Below are positions 7,968 through 16,230 of a stretch of DNA of 64,000 bases, one piece after another. Below the pieces are notes generated by a model that made no database searches, was not told where the DNA came from, and saw only the letters and a program-made list of their open reading frames with translations. Every line of letters starts with the position of its first letter. Positions within the stretch are counted from its first letter, which is position 1. Position numbers and translations under genes: made by a program. The DNA comes from Curtobacterium aurantiacum (GTDB lineage Bacteria > Actinomycetota > Actinomycetes > Actinomycetales > Microbacteriaceae). The stretch is from contig NZ_JAHEWN010000012.1 of assembly GCF_018598555.1 (NCBI RefSeq), positions 57,675-121,674 of the forward strand, given 5' to 3'.

Positions 7968-10562
7968 TTACGCCTGCTGTTCCGCGAGCTCGATCTCGGT
8001 GACGGCGAGCTCGTCGCCGTCCACGAACGACAGGTTCTCGATGCGGCCCACGGCCGCCAGGTCGACCGCCGCGCGCTCGATGAGCACCCGCGTCTCGGCG
8101 GGCGCCGCGACGACCGCACGCGTCACGGGCGTCTTCTGGGACGCCTTCGCCGCCGTCTTCGCGCCGCGGATCCCGATGAGCGCCTGTCCGACGGCCGCGA
8201 GCAGTCCGGTGGGGGCCGCGTCGGTGGGCAGGTCGGACGCGGTCGGCCAGGAGGCCCGGTGCACGCTGGTGTCGTGGGTCCAGGCCCACACCTCCTCGGT
8301 CGCGTACGGGAGGAACGGTGCCAGCAGTCGGAGCAGCACGTCGATCGCGCCGCGCAGCGCCAGCACCGCGCTCGCCTGCGTCTCGTGTGTCGCGTCGGAC
8401 GCGGTGCCGTAGGCACGCTCCTTCACGAGCTCGAGGTAGTCGTCGCAGAACGTCCAGAAGAAGCGCTCGGTGATCTCGAGGGCACGGGCGTGGTCGAACC
8501 CGTCGAACGCCGCGGTGGCCTGCTCGACGACCGCGCCGAGCTCGGCGAGCATGTCGACGTCGAGGGCCTCGGTGACGCTCGACGCGCCCTCGGGCAGCGG
8601 GAAGCCGTAGACGAACTTCGCCGCGTTGAGCACCTTGATCGCCAGACGACGGCCGACCTTGATCTGCTTCGGGTTCTGCGGGTCGAAGGCCGCGTCGGTG
8701 CCGAGCTTGGACGACGCCGCCCAGTAGCGGACCGCGTCGGCACCGTGCTGCTCGAGGATCGACAGCGGCGTGACGACGTTGCCCTTCGACTTCGACATCT
8801 TCTTGCGGTCGGGGTCGACGATGAAGCCGGATATCGAGGCGTGCTTCCACGGCACCACGTCCGCCTCGAGCTGGCTGCGGAGCACGGTCGTGAAGAGCCA
8901 CGTGCGGATGATGTCCTGCGCCTGCGGGCGGACGTCGTACGGGTACACCAGGTCGTAGAGCGCCGGGTCGGTCTCCCACTTGCCCGCGAGCTGCGGGGTC
9001 AGCGACGAGGTCGCCCAGGTGTCCATGACGTCGAGCTCACCCTGGAACCCGCCGGGCACGCCGCGCTGGTCCTCGGTGAAGCCCGGGGCGGGCTCGGAGG
9101 CCGGGTCGACGGGCAGCTGCGCCTCGGTCGGCACGATCGGCTGGTCGAACACCGGGTTGCCGTCGGCGTCGAGCGGGTACCAGACCGGCAGCGGTACACC
9201 GAAGAAGCGCTGGCGCGAGATGAGCCAGTCGCCGGACAGGCCACCGACCCAGTTGTCGTAGCGGACGCGCATGAAGTCCGGGTGGAACGCGATCTCCTCG
9301 CCACGCTGGCGGAGCGTGCTCTTCAGCTGCTCGTCGCGCGCACCGTTGACGATGTACCACTGGCGGGTCGACACGATCTCGAGGGGCTTGTCGCCCTTCT
9401 CGAAGAACTTCACCGGGTGCTGGATGGTCTTGACGTCACCGATCAGCTCGCCGGACTCGGTCAACGCGTCGACGACGACCTTCTTGGCCGAGAACACGGT
9501 CTTGCCGGCCATCTCGGCGTAGAGCTCCTGGCCCTCCGCGGACTCGATCCACGCGGGCTCGTCCGATCGCACGCGGCCGTCGAAGCCGATGATCGCGCGG
9601 TTCGGCAGCTGCAGCTCGCGCCACCACACGACGTCGGTGGTGTCACCGAAGGTGCAGACCATCGCGATGCCGGCGCCCTTGTCCTTCTGCGCCAGGTGGT
9701 GTGCGAGCACCGGGACCTCGACGTCGAACAGGGGGGAGCGGACCGTGGTGCCGAAGAGGTCCTGGAACCGCTCGTCGTCCGGGTGGGCCACCAGGGCGAC
9801 GCAGGCGGGCAGCAGCTCGGGGCGGGTGGTCTGGATGACGACGTCGTCACCGCCGTCCGTGCGGTGGAAGGCGATACCGTGGTACGCGCCGGGCATCTCC
9901 TTGTCCTCGAGCTCGGCCTGCGCGACCGCGGTGCGGAACGTGACGTCCCACAGGGTCGGGGCGTCGGCCTGGTAGGCCTCGCCGCGCTCGAGGTTGCGCA
10001 GGAACGCGCGCTGGGCGCTGGCCCGCGAGGTGTCGTCGATGGTGCGGTACGACTGGGTCCAGTCGACCGACAGGCCGAGCGTGCGGAAGAGCTCCTCGAA
10101 CTGCTGCTCGTCCTGCACGGTCAGGCGCTCGCACAGCTCGATGAAGTTGCGGCGCGACACCGGCAGCTGGTCGGCGGCCTTCGAGGACTTGCCGTCGCCC
10201 CCCTCGAACGGCGGCGTGAAGTCGGGGTCGTACGGCAGGGTCGGGTCGCAGCGGACGCCGTAGTAGTTCTGCACGCGCCGCTCGGTGGGCAGACCGTTGT
10301 CGTCCCAGCCCATCGGGTAGAACACGTGCTTGCCGCGCATCCGCTCGAACCGGGCCTTGAGGTCGGTGTGCGTGTACGAGAACACGTGGCCGATGTGCAG
10401 CGAGCCGGACGCGGTGGGCGGCGGGGTGTCGATCGACCAGACGGCGTCGCGGTGACCGGCGGCGTCGCGGTCGAAGCGGTAGGTGCCGTCCTGCTCCCAG
10501 ACGGGCCCCCAGACCTGCTCCAGTCCGTCGACGCTCGGCTTCTCGGGCATGGGCTTGGTCAT
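7968..10562 (-). CDS. valS: Valine--tRNA ligase, archaeal-like short form
   Basis: Class I synthetase that charges tRNA-Val, 864 residues. HIGH is at 56-59 and KMSKS at 588-592. The internal signatures VMDTWATSSLTPQL and DWLISRQRFFGVPLPVW are of the archaeal-type ValRS, not the usual bacterial WFSSALWP form. The C-terminal coiled-coil arm of typical bacterial ValRS appears absent: the protein ends soon after an acidic strand, ENLSFVDGDELAVTEIE. The start ATG follows GGAAGG eight bases upstream. Upstream 288 bases are shared with the divergent transporter gene. No T-box is visible for this gene. Confidence 0.95.
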   Translation of the reverse strand: MTKPMPEKPSVDGLEQVWGPVWEQDGTYRFDRDAAGHRDAVWSIDTPPPTASGSLHIGHVFSYTHTDLKARFERMRGKHVFYPMGWDDNGLPTERRVQNYYGVRCDPTLPYDPDFTPPFEGGDGKSSKAADQLPVSRRNFIELCERLTVQDEQQFEELFRTLGLSVDWTQSYRTIDDTSRASAQRAFLRNLERGEAYQADAPTLWDVTFRTAVAQAELEDKEMPGAYHGIAFHRTDGGDDVVIQTTRPELLPACVALVAHPDDERFQDLFGTTVRSPLFDVEVPVLAHHLAQKDKGAGIAMVCTFGDTTDVVWWRELQLPNRAIIGFDGRVRSDEPAWIESAEGQELYAEMAGKTVFSAKKVVVDALTESGELIGDVKTIQHPVKFFEKGDKPLEIVSTRQWYIVNGARDEQLKSTLRQRGEEIAFHPDFMRVRYDNWVGGLSGDWLISRQRFFGVPLPVWYPLDADGNPVFDQPIVPTEAQLPVDPASEPAPGFTEDQRGVPGGFQGELDVMDTWATSSLTPQLAGKWETDPALYDLVYPYDVRPQAQDIIRTWLFTTVLRSQLEADVVPWKHASISGFIVDPDRKKMSKSKGNVVTPLSILEQHGADAVRYWAASSKLGTDAAFDPQNPKQIKVGRRLAIKVLNAAKFVYGFPLPEGASSVTEALDVDMLAELGAVVEQATAAFDGFDHARALEITERFFWTFCDDYLELVKERAYGTASDATHETQASAVLALRGAIDVLLRLLAPFLPYATEEVWAWTHDTSVHRASWPTASDLPTDAAPTGLLAAVGQALIGIRGAKTAAKASQKTPVTRAVVAAPAETRVLIERAAVDLAAVGRIENLSFVDGDELAVTEIELAEQQA

Positions 10563-10749
10563 GGGTGTGCCTTCCGTACGTGTGTGCGGCACCGAGTCCG
10601 TGATGAGGTGCCTGAGTGTTCCGCGCCTGACGCGCGGTGCCCCAATCGTAGCGGCCGTGCACGCGTCCGGAGCCGGGTGACCTGGCAGCCCGCGGCCTGC
10701 CACCGCCAGCGCCTAGCACACCGAACTGTCGGACACGCCAAGGGCCTGC

Positions 10750-10816
10750 TAGTCTGTCGGAGTTTGTCCGGCGAACGCAGAGTTCGCAGGAGCTGCAACG
10801 TTGCCGTCCGCCGGAC
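10750..10816 (+). promoter_or_regulatory. Putative -10 element and leader hairpin of the MHS transporter gene
   Basis: TAGTCT at 10750-10755 could be a -10 element. It is followed in the leader by GTCCGGCG (10766-10773) and its exact complement at 10809-10816, with an inner CGAAC/GTTCG pair. The hairpin ends 34 bases before the TTG start. No -35 consensus is obvious, so this is tentative. The rest of the valS-transporter gap shows nothing clear. Confidence 0.4.
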
Positions 10817-10850
10817 GCCCGAAGGAAGCACCGCACCCCGGAGGAACGAC

Positions 10851-12416
10851 TTGGCACCGAACAACGCACCCCACCCGCACGGCGATCGGCCGTTGCGCAC
10901 GAAGGGCGCTGCGAAGCGCGCTCGTCGCGACCTCACGAAGGACGACGTCACCGTCGTCGAGGAGTCGCTGCTCAAGCGTGCCGTCGCGGCTGCCGCGCTC
11001 GGCAACGCCATGGAGTGGTTCGACTTCGGCATCTTCGCCTACCTGACGGTCACCATCTCGCAGGTGTTCCTGCCGCAGGGCGACCCGGCCGCGAACATCG
11101 TCGCCACGTTCGGCTTCTTCGCCGCGGCGTTCATCGTGCGCCCGATCGGCGGTGCCGTGTTCGGCCCGATCGGCGACAAGATCGGCCGGCAGAAGGTCCT
11201 CGCGCTGACGATGATCCTGATGGCCGCCGGCACGCTGATGATCGGTCTGATCCCGTCGTACGACACGATCGGCTTCTGGGCCCCGGTCCTGCTGCTCGTC
11301 GCCCGCTTCGTGCAGGGCTTCTCGACCGGTGGTGAGTACGGCGGCGCCGCGACCTTCATCGCCGAGTACTCGCCGGACAAGCGCCGCGGGTTCATGGGCT
11401 CCTGGCTCGAGTTCGGCACCCTCGCCGGCTACGTCCTCGGTGCCTCGATCGTCACCGGCCTGCAGTTCGGCCTCTCCGAGGACGCCCTGCTCAGCTGGGG
11501 CTGGCGCATCCCGTTCATCATCGCGGGCCCCCTCGGCCTGATCGGTCTCTACCTGCGCCTCAAGCTCGAGGAGACCCCGGCGTTCCAGAAGCAGCAGGAG
11601 CAGGCCGCCGAGCGCGAGGGGCAGAAGACCCCCTTCATCAAGCTCTTCGCCGAGAACTGGCGCTCGCTCATCATCTGCATCGGCCTGGTCCTGGTCTTCA
11701 ACGTGACCGACTACATGCTGCTGTCGTACATGCCGACCTACCTCGAGCAGAACCTCGGCCAGAACGCCACGTTCGGCCTCATCCTGATCGTCATCGTGAT
11801 GCTGCTCATGATGGTCGTCATCACCTTCGGTGGCCGACTGTCCGACAAGTTCGGTCGCCGTCCGGTGCTCGCCGCCGGCTGCATCGGCTTCATCCTGCTG
11901 TCCTGGCCGGCCCTCAAGCTGGTCCAGACCGGCACCGGCGTCGGCGTCTTCGCCGGGCTGCTGATCCTCGGCGTCGTGCTGGTCACGTTCACCTCGACCA
12001 TGCCCTCGACGCTGCCCGCGCTGTTCCCGACGATCATCCGCTACGGCGCCCTGGCGATCGCGTTCAACGTCTCGGTGTCGCTCTTCGGTGGGACCACCCC
12101 GCTCGCGACCGCCGCGCTCATCAACGCCGCGAAGGACGCCGGGTACGGCTGGGCCGAGGACATCCCCGCCTTCTACCTGATGCTCGCCGCCGTGATCGGC
12201 CTGGTCGCGGTGTACTTCACCAAGGAGACCGCCGCGAGCCCGCTCATGGGCTCCGGCCCGACGGTCGGCTCCGAGGACGAGGTCGCCGGCGTCATCGAGG
12301 ACTACAACGACCCGACGTCGGAGCTCGCGCAGTCCGACTGGGCGAAGGAGTTCTCGACGAGCGAGATCCCGATCATCTCGGCCGACGCCGCCCAGAAGGA
12401 GCCGTCCGGCTCCTGA
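10851..12416 (+). CDS. MFS transporter, metabolite:H+ symporter (ProP-like) family
   Basis: 521-residue inner-membrane transporter with about 12 membrane spans. The MHS-family entry motif AMEWFDFGIFAYL, the loop 2-3 motif GDKIGRQKV and the loop 8-9 repeat GGRLSDKFGRRP are clear, as is GFSTGGEYGGAATF. Relatives carry osmolytes such as proline and betaine, or dicarboxylates and shikimate; the substrate here cannot be fixed. The start is TTG with a strong CGGAGG ribosome site six bases upstream. The charged N-terminus (about 45 residues) and acidic C-terminus (about 60 residues) are cytoplasmic. It is divergent from valS. Confidence 0.9.
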   Translation: MAPNNAPHPHGDRPLRTKGAAKRARRDLTKDDVTVVEESLLKRAVAAAALGNAMEWFDFGIFAYLTVTISQVFLPQGDPAANIVATFGFFAAAFIVRPIGGAVFGPIGDKIGRQKVLALTMILMAAGTLMIGLIPSYDTIGFWAPVLLLVARFVQGFSTGGEYGGAATFIAEYSPDKRRGFMGSWLEFGTLAGYVLGASIVTGLQFGLSEDALLSWGWRIPFIIAGPLGLIGLYLRLKLEETPAFQKQQEQAAEREGQKTPFIKLFAENWRSLIICIGLVLVFNVTDYMLLSYMPTYLEQNLGQNATFGLILIVIVMLLMMVVITFGGRLSDKFGRRPVLAAGCIGFILLSWPALKLVQTGTGVGVFAGLLILGVVLVTFTSTMPSTLPALFPTIIRYGALAIAFNVSVSLFGGTTPLATAALINAAKDAGYGWAEDIPAFYLMLAAVIGLVAVYFTKETAASPLMGSGPTVGSEDEVAGVIEDYNDPTSELAQSDWAKEFSTSEIPIISADAAQKEPSGS

Positions 12417-12445
12417 CCACGGGGCCGCCCCGCGGCAACCCCGGC

Positions 12446-12492
12446 CTGGAGGCCCGGTGCACGTCCGTCACGGACGCGCGCCGGGCCTCCAG
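12446..12492. repeat. GGAGGCCCG-family palindrome with nested hairpin
   Basis: CTGGAGGCCCGG pairs with CCGGGCCTCCAG. An inner pair CGTCCG/CGGACG lies inside. It is between the convergent transporter and ABC ATPase genes and belongs to the dispersed family seen at 5911, 18619, 36275 and 54699. Confidence 0.75.
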
Positions 12493-12526
12493 TCAGTTCT
12501 CGAGCTGTGGCTGCGTTTCGCGCGCA

Positions 12527-12564
12527 GCGACAGTTCACGGGCGCGAGCGCGCGTGGACTGTCGC
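12527..12564. repeat. GCGACAGT inverted repeat abutting the ABC ATPase stop codon
   Basis: GCGACAGT at 12527-12534 pairs with ACTGTCGC at 12557-12564, with further partial pairing inside (TCACG/CGTGG). It ends at the ABC ATPase stop codon and is a likely terminator for that operon. A similar AGCGACAG pair lies near the palindrome at 54699. Confidence 0.65.
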
Positions 12565-14304
12565 TCAGCCCGTGAGGTCGGCCGCCGCGTCGGCGGCGGA
12601 CCCGGCGGCCAGCCGCTCCGCGGCGTGCAGCAGCCGCGCGGTCACCGGGTGGGCCGGGCGCGCGAAGACCTCGGCGGCGGGGCCGTGCTCGACGACCGCG
12701 CCCCGGTGCACGACGAGCACCTCGTCGGCCATCCGCCGCACCGCCCGGAGGTCGTGCGACACGAACACCATCGCCACCCCGGTCTCGTCGCGGAGCCGTT
12801 CGAGCAGCCGCAGCACCGCGTCCTGCACCGTGGCGTCGAGGGCGGTGACGGGTTCGTCGAGCACGATCACCTCGGGGGCGGTCGCCAGCGCGCGGGCGAT
12901 CGCGAGCCGTTGCCGTTGTCCGCCGGACAGGGTGCGCGGGGAACGCGAGCGGAGCGCCGGGTCGAGGTCGACCTGCCGGAGCGCCGCGTCGACCCGGCCA
13001 CCGAGCGCACCGCGTGCCCGCCGTTCGTCACCGCGCGAGAACGCGTCGGCGAGGACCCGCTCGACGCTCCACCGCTCGTCGAACGTCGCGCCGGGGTCCT
13101 GCACGACGGCCGACACCCGGTGCCGTCGGGGGCGTCGATCGCGCTCGTGCAGCGGGATCCAGGGCTCGCCGTCGAGCGTGACCGTGCCGGCGTCGGGCGT
13201 TTCGAGCCCGAGGAGCATCCGCGCCAGGGTCGTCTTGCCCGACCCCGAGGCGCCGATCACCCCGAGCACCCGGCCGCGCTCGAGTCCGAACGACACGTCG
13301 TCGACCGCGAGCACTCCGTCGTAGCCGCGTGAGAGTCCGTGCGCCGCGAGCACGTCGCCCTTCGCACCGTGCGAGGTCGCGCGCTCGGTGCCGCGGTCGC
13401 TGATCGGCGCACGGTGCGCAGTCATGCGGTCGGTGCGAGGTTGGCCGCTCGGTGCCTCGTCAGAGGACTGCACGGAGCCATCGACCTCGAACCGATCGGC
13501 AAGATCGGCACCGTGCGGTGGCTCCGGCTCGGCCCCGGCAGCACCGGCCGCGCGCACCAGCGCCTGCGTCGCGGGGTGCTGCGGCGCCGCGAAGACCTCG
13601 GCGACCGCGCCCTGCTCGACGATCCGGCCCTCGTGCACGACGGCGACCCGGTCGGCCCACCCGGCGACGAGCCCCAGGTCATGCGTGATGACGAGCAGTC
13701 CGGCACCCCGTGTCTGCGACGCCCGCAGCTGCTCCATGACGGTGACGGCGACCCCGGCGTCGAGCGCCGTCGTCGGCTCGTCGGCGACCAGCAGCGCGGG
13801 GGATCCGACGGTCGCCGCGGCGATGAGGGCGCGCTGCCGCATCCCGCCCGACAGTGTGCCGGCGAGCCGACCGTCGGTCGCGATGTCCGGGTCGAGGCCC
13901 ACCGCGGCGAGGGCATCACGCACGGCGTCCACGCGCTCGGCCGTACCCATCCCGGTGTGCAGGCGGAGGGTGTCGGCGACCTCGCGCCCGACGGGGCGCA
14001 ACGGGTCCAACGCGCCCAGGGCCTCCTGGCCGACGTAGCCGACCCGCGATCCCCGCAGCCGACGCCACCGCCGGTCCGGGTACCCGCGGACGTCGACCCC
14101 GTCGACCTCGAACGCGTCGGCGTGCACGGCGGCGCCGGGCGCGGACAGGCCCAGCACGGCACGGGCGGTGACGGTCTTGCCGGAGCCGGAGGCACCGACC
14201 AGGGCGACGCACTCACCGGCGTCGACGCGCAGGTCGACCCCGTGCACGATCGCGGTGCCGGCGATGGCGACGGTGAGCCCGCGGACGTCGAGGACGGCGC
14301 TCAC
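12565..14304 (-). CDS. Fused double ATPase of a dipeptide/oligopeptide ABC importer
   Basis: 579-residue protein with two ABC domains that are separate DppD and DppF subunits in many bacteria. Domain 1: Walker A GASGSGKT 37-44, signature LSGGMRQR 151-158, Walker B LLVADEPT. Domain 2: Walker A 351-358, signature LSGGQRQR 459-466, Walker B VIVLDEPV. The linker (about 255-315) is hydrophilic. The GTG start overlaps the DppC-type permease stop in GTGA. Last gene of the operon SBP-DppB-DppC-ATPase. It powers import across the cytoplasmic membrane. Substrate (peptide, nickel or other) is not determinable. Confidence 0.9.
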   Translation of the reverse strand: MSAVLDVRGLTVAIAGTAIVHGVDLRVDAGECVALVGASGSGKTVTARAVLGLSAPGAAVHADAFEVDGVDVRGYPDRRWRRLRGSRVGYVGQEALGALDPLRPVGREVADTLRLHTGMGTAERVDAVRDALAAVGLDPDIATDGRLAGTLSGGMRQRALIAAATVGSPALLVADEPTTALDAGVAVTVMEQLRASQTRGAGLLVITHDLGLVAGWADRVAVVHEGRIVEQGAVAEVFAAPQHPATQALVRAAGAAGAEPEPPHGADLADRFEVDGSVQSSDEAPSGQPRTDRMTAHRAPISDRGTERATSHGAKGDVLAAHGLSRGYDGVLAVDDVSFGLERGRVLGVIGASGSGKTTLARMLLGLETPDAGTVTLDGEPWIPLHERDRRPRRHRVSAVVQDPGATFDERWSVERVLADAFSRGDERRARGALGGRVDAALRQVDLDPALRSRSPRTLSGGQRQRLAIARALATAPEVIVLDEPVTALDATVQDAVLRLLERLRDETGVAMVFVSHDLRAVRRMADEVLVVHRGAVVEHGPAAEVFARPAHPVTARLLHAAERLAAGSAADAAADLTG

Positions 14305-15221
14305 CGGGCCGCTCCCGTCCGTCGGATCGCCCGACCGAGCACGGTGACGGCGGTCGCGAGCACCACGATCGCGAGCCCGGGGAACGTGCTCATCCAGGGC
14401 GCGGTCTGCAGGTACGTACGGCCGTCGGCGAGCATCGCGCCCCACTCCGGTGCGGGCGGTGGTGTGCCGACGCCGAGGTAGCTCAGGGCCGACGCCCACA
14501 CGACGGCCTGCCCGACCCCCAGCGTGGCGACGGCGACGACGGGCCAGAGCGCCGTCGGCAGCACGTGCCGGACGACGGTCCGGGCGGGGGAGCGGCCGAG
14601 CAGCACCGCGGTCTCGACCACCTGCGAACTCCGTGCGGCCCGGACCAGGCCGCGCACGATCCGGGCGTACCCGGGAGCGGTGGCGAACCCGACGGCGAGC
14701 ACCGCGGGCACCGGACCCGGGCCGGTCACGGCGATCACGACCAGGGCCACGAGCAGCAACGGCAGGGCGAACGCGACCTCGGTGACGCGGCCGATGACGG
14801 CGTCGAGCAGGCGTCCGAGTCGTCCGACCCCGGCACCGAGCCCGGCCACGACGCCGAGCAGGACGCCCACGCCGCCACCGATCAGGGTCGCGGCGACGCC
14901 CACGACGAGCGACGCGCGGGTCCCCGCGACCACCCGTGCCAGGACGTCGCGGCCGGACTCGTCGGTGCCGAACGGGTGCGCGCCGCTCGGGGCGAGCAGG
15001 GCCTCGGCCGGGTGGACCGCGAGCGGGTCGCCCCCGCCGAGCAGGGCGGGCCAGGCCGCCGCGACCACGGCGACCAGGACGACCACCCCCGCGGCGATGC
15101 CGCCGACGCCGAGCGTCCCCCCACGGACGCGCTCGGTGCCGGCGGCGGTCTGGTCGCCGGGTGCTCCGGTCGGGTGACCGGGTGCTCCGGTCTGGAGGCC
15201 CGGGTCGGCGATCCCGCTCAC
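14301..15221 (-). CDS. ABC importer permease, DppC/OppC type
   Basis: 306-residue inner-membrane permease with six spans. The BPD-transport domain includes HPFGTDESGRDVLARVVAGTR, typical of DppC, and the EAA-like loop AVLLGRSPARTVVRHVLP. The first about 35 residues are Gly/Pro/Thr-rich and likely disordered; their DNA holds a 15-base exact match to the palindrome at 54699. The GTG start overlaps the DppB stop in GTGA, so translation is coupled. Confidence 0.9.
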   Translation of the reverse strand: MSGIADPGLQTGAPGHPTGAPGDQTAAGTERVRGGTLGVGGIAAGVVVLVAVVAAAWPALLGGGDPLAVHPAEALLAPSGAHPFGTDESGRDVLARVVAGTRASLVVGVAATLIGGGVGVLLGVVAGLGAGVGRLGRLLDAVIGRVTEVAFALPLLLVALVVIAVTGPGPVPAVLAVGFATAPGYARIVRGLVRAARSSQVVETAVLLGRSPARTVVRHVLPTALWPVVAVATLGVGQAVVWASALSYLGVGTPPPAPEWGAMLADGRTYLQTAPWMSTFPGLAIVVLATAVTVLGRAIRRTGAAR

Positions 15222-16225
15222 CGTGCGCCCGCCGGTCTGCCGGGTCCACGGCGTCGCGCGCTGCCGCCTCGCGCGGTGCCGGTCCGTGCGCCGCTGCCCG
15301 CTGACGTGCGCGGGTCGACGACGCGCTCCACGAGGTCGGCGACTGCCAGCACGACGACGTACGCGGCCGCCGACACCATCGCGATGCCGGCGACGAGCGG
15401 CATGTCCCGCTGGGTGACGGCAGTCACCAGTGCACGGCCGATCCCGGGCAGGGCGAACACCGACTCGACGACCACGGCTCCGGAGACGAGCGACCCGAAC
15501 GCCCAGGCGGACAGCGCGATCCCGGGCAGGGCGGCGTGCCGGAGCAGGTGCCGTCCGAACAGGCCCAGGCGGGTCTCGCCCCGACCGCGGGCGGCGAGGG
15601 CGAAGGCCGAGCGCTGTGCGTCCACGACCCCGTCGCGCACGGTCTCGGCGAGGTACCCGGCGACCGGCACGGCCACGGTCAGCACCGGCAGGACCCATCC
15701 CCGGACGGTGCCGTCGCTGACCGCCGGCACCCATCCCAGGGCACTGGCGAACACGACGATGAGCACGCTGCCGAGCCAGAAGTGCGGCATCACGCTCGCG
15801 GTGACGCTCAGGGCGCTGGTGAGCCCGGCGGCGACGCGGCCGCGCTGCGTCGATGCCCAGGCGGCGACGATCGCCAGCACCCAGGCGACGACGAGGCCGG
15901 CGACCGCGAGCGTCAGCGTGACGGGCAGCTGCTGGGCGAGGAGCGTCGCGACCGGGGTGCGGAAGGCGTACGAGTCGCCGAGCTGCCCGGTCGCCAGGCG
16001 GCCGAGGAACACCGCGTACTGCACCAGCACCGGCTGGTCGAGGCCGTACTCGTGGCGGACCTGGGCGACGGCCTCGGCCGAGGCCTGCGAGCCCGGGCCG
16101 CCGAGGATCGCGAGCGCCGGGTCACCGGGGATGAGCCGGATCGCGACGAAGACGATCGTCGCGACGGCCCAGAGCACGCCGATGCCGCCGGCGAGCCGCC
16201 GGACGGCCCACCAGACCCATCGCAT
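15218..16225 (-). CDS. ABC importer permease, DppB/OppB type
   Basis: 335-residue inner-membrane permease with about six spans. It shows the DppB N-terminal motif FVAIRLIPGDPALAILG and the loop LAARGRGETRLGLFGRHLLRHA that contacts the ATPase. The ATG is five bases after the binding-protein stop, and the downstream permease overlaps by four bases. Extra extension upstream would only read antisense-like sequence inside the SBP gene, so this start is preferred. It forms the channel with the DppC partner. Confidence 0.9.
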   Translation of the reverse strand: MRWVWWAVRRLAGGIGVLWAVATIVFVAIRLIPGDPALAILGGPGSQASAEAVAQVRHEYGLDQPVLVQYAVFLGRLATGQLGDSYAFRTPVATLLAQQLPVTLTLAVAGLVVAWVLAIVAAWASTQRGRVAAGLTSALSVTASVMPHFWLGSVLIVVFASALGWVPAVSDGTVRGWVLPVLTVAVPVAGYLAETVRDGVVDAQRSAFALAARGRGETRLGLFGRHLLRHAALPGIALSAWAFGSLVSGAVVVESVFALPGIGRALVTAVTQRDMPLVAGIAMVSAAAYVVVLAVADLVERVVDPRTSAGSGARTGTARGGSARRRGPGRPAGAR

Positions 16226-16230
16226 CCGGG

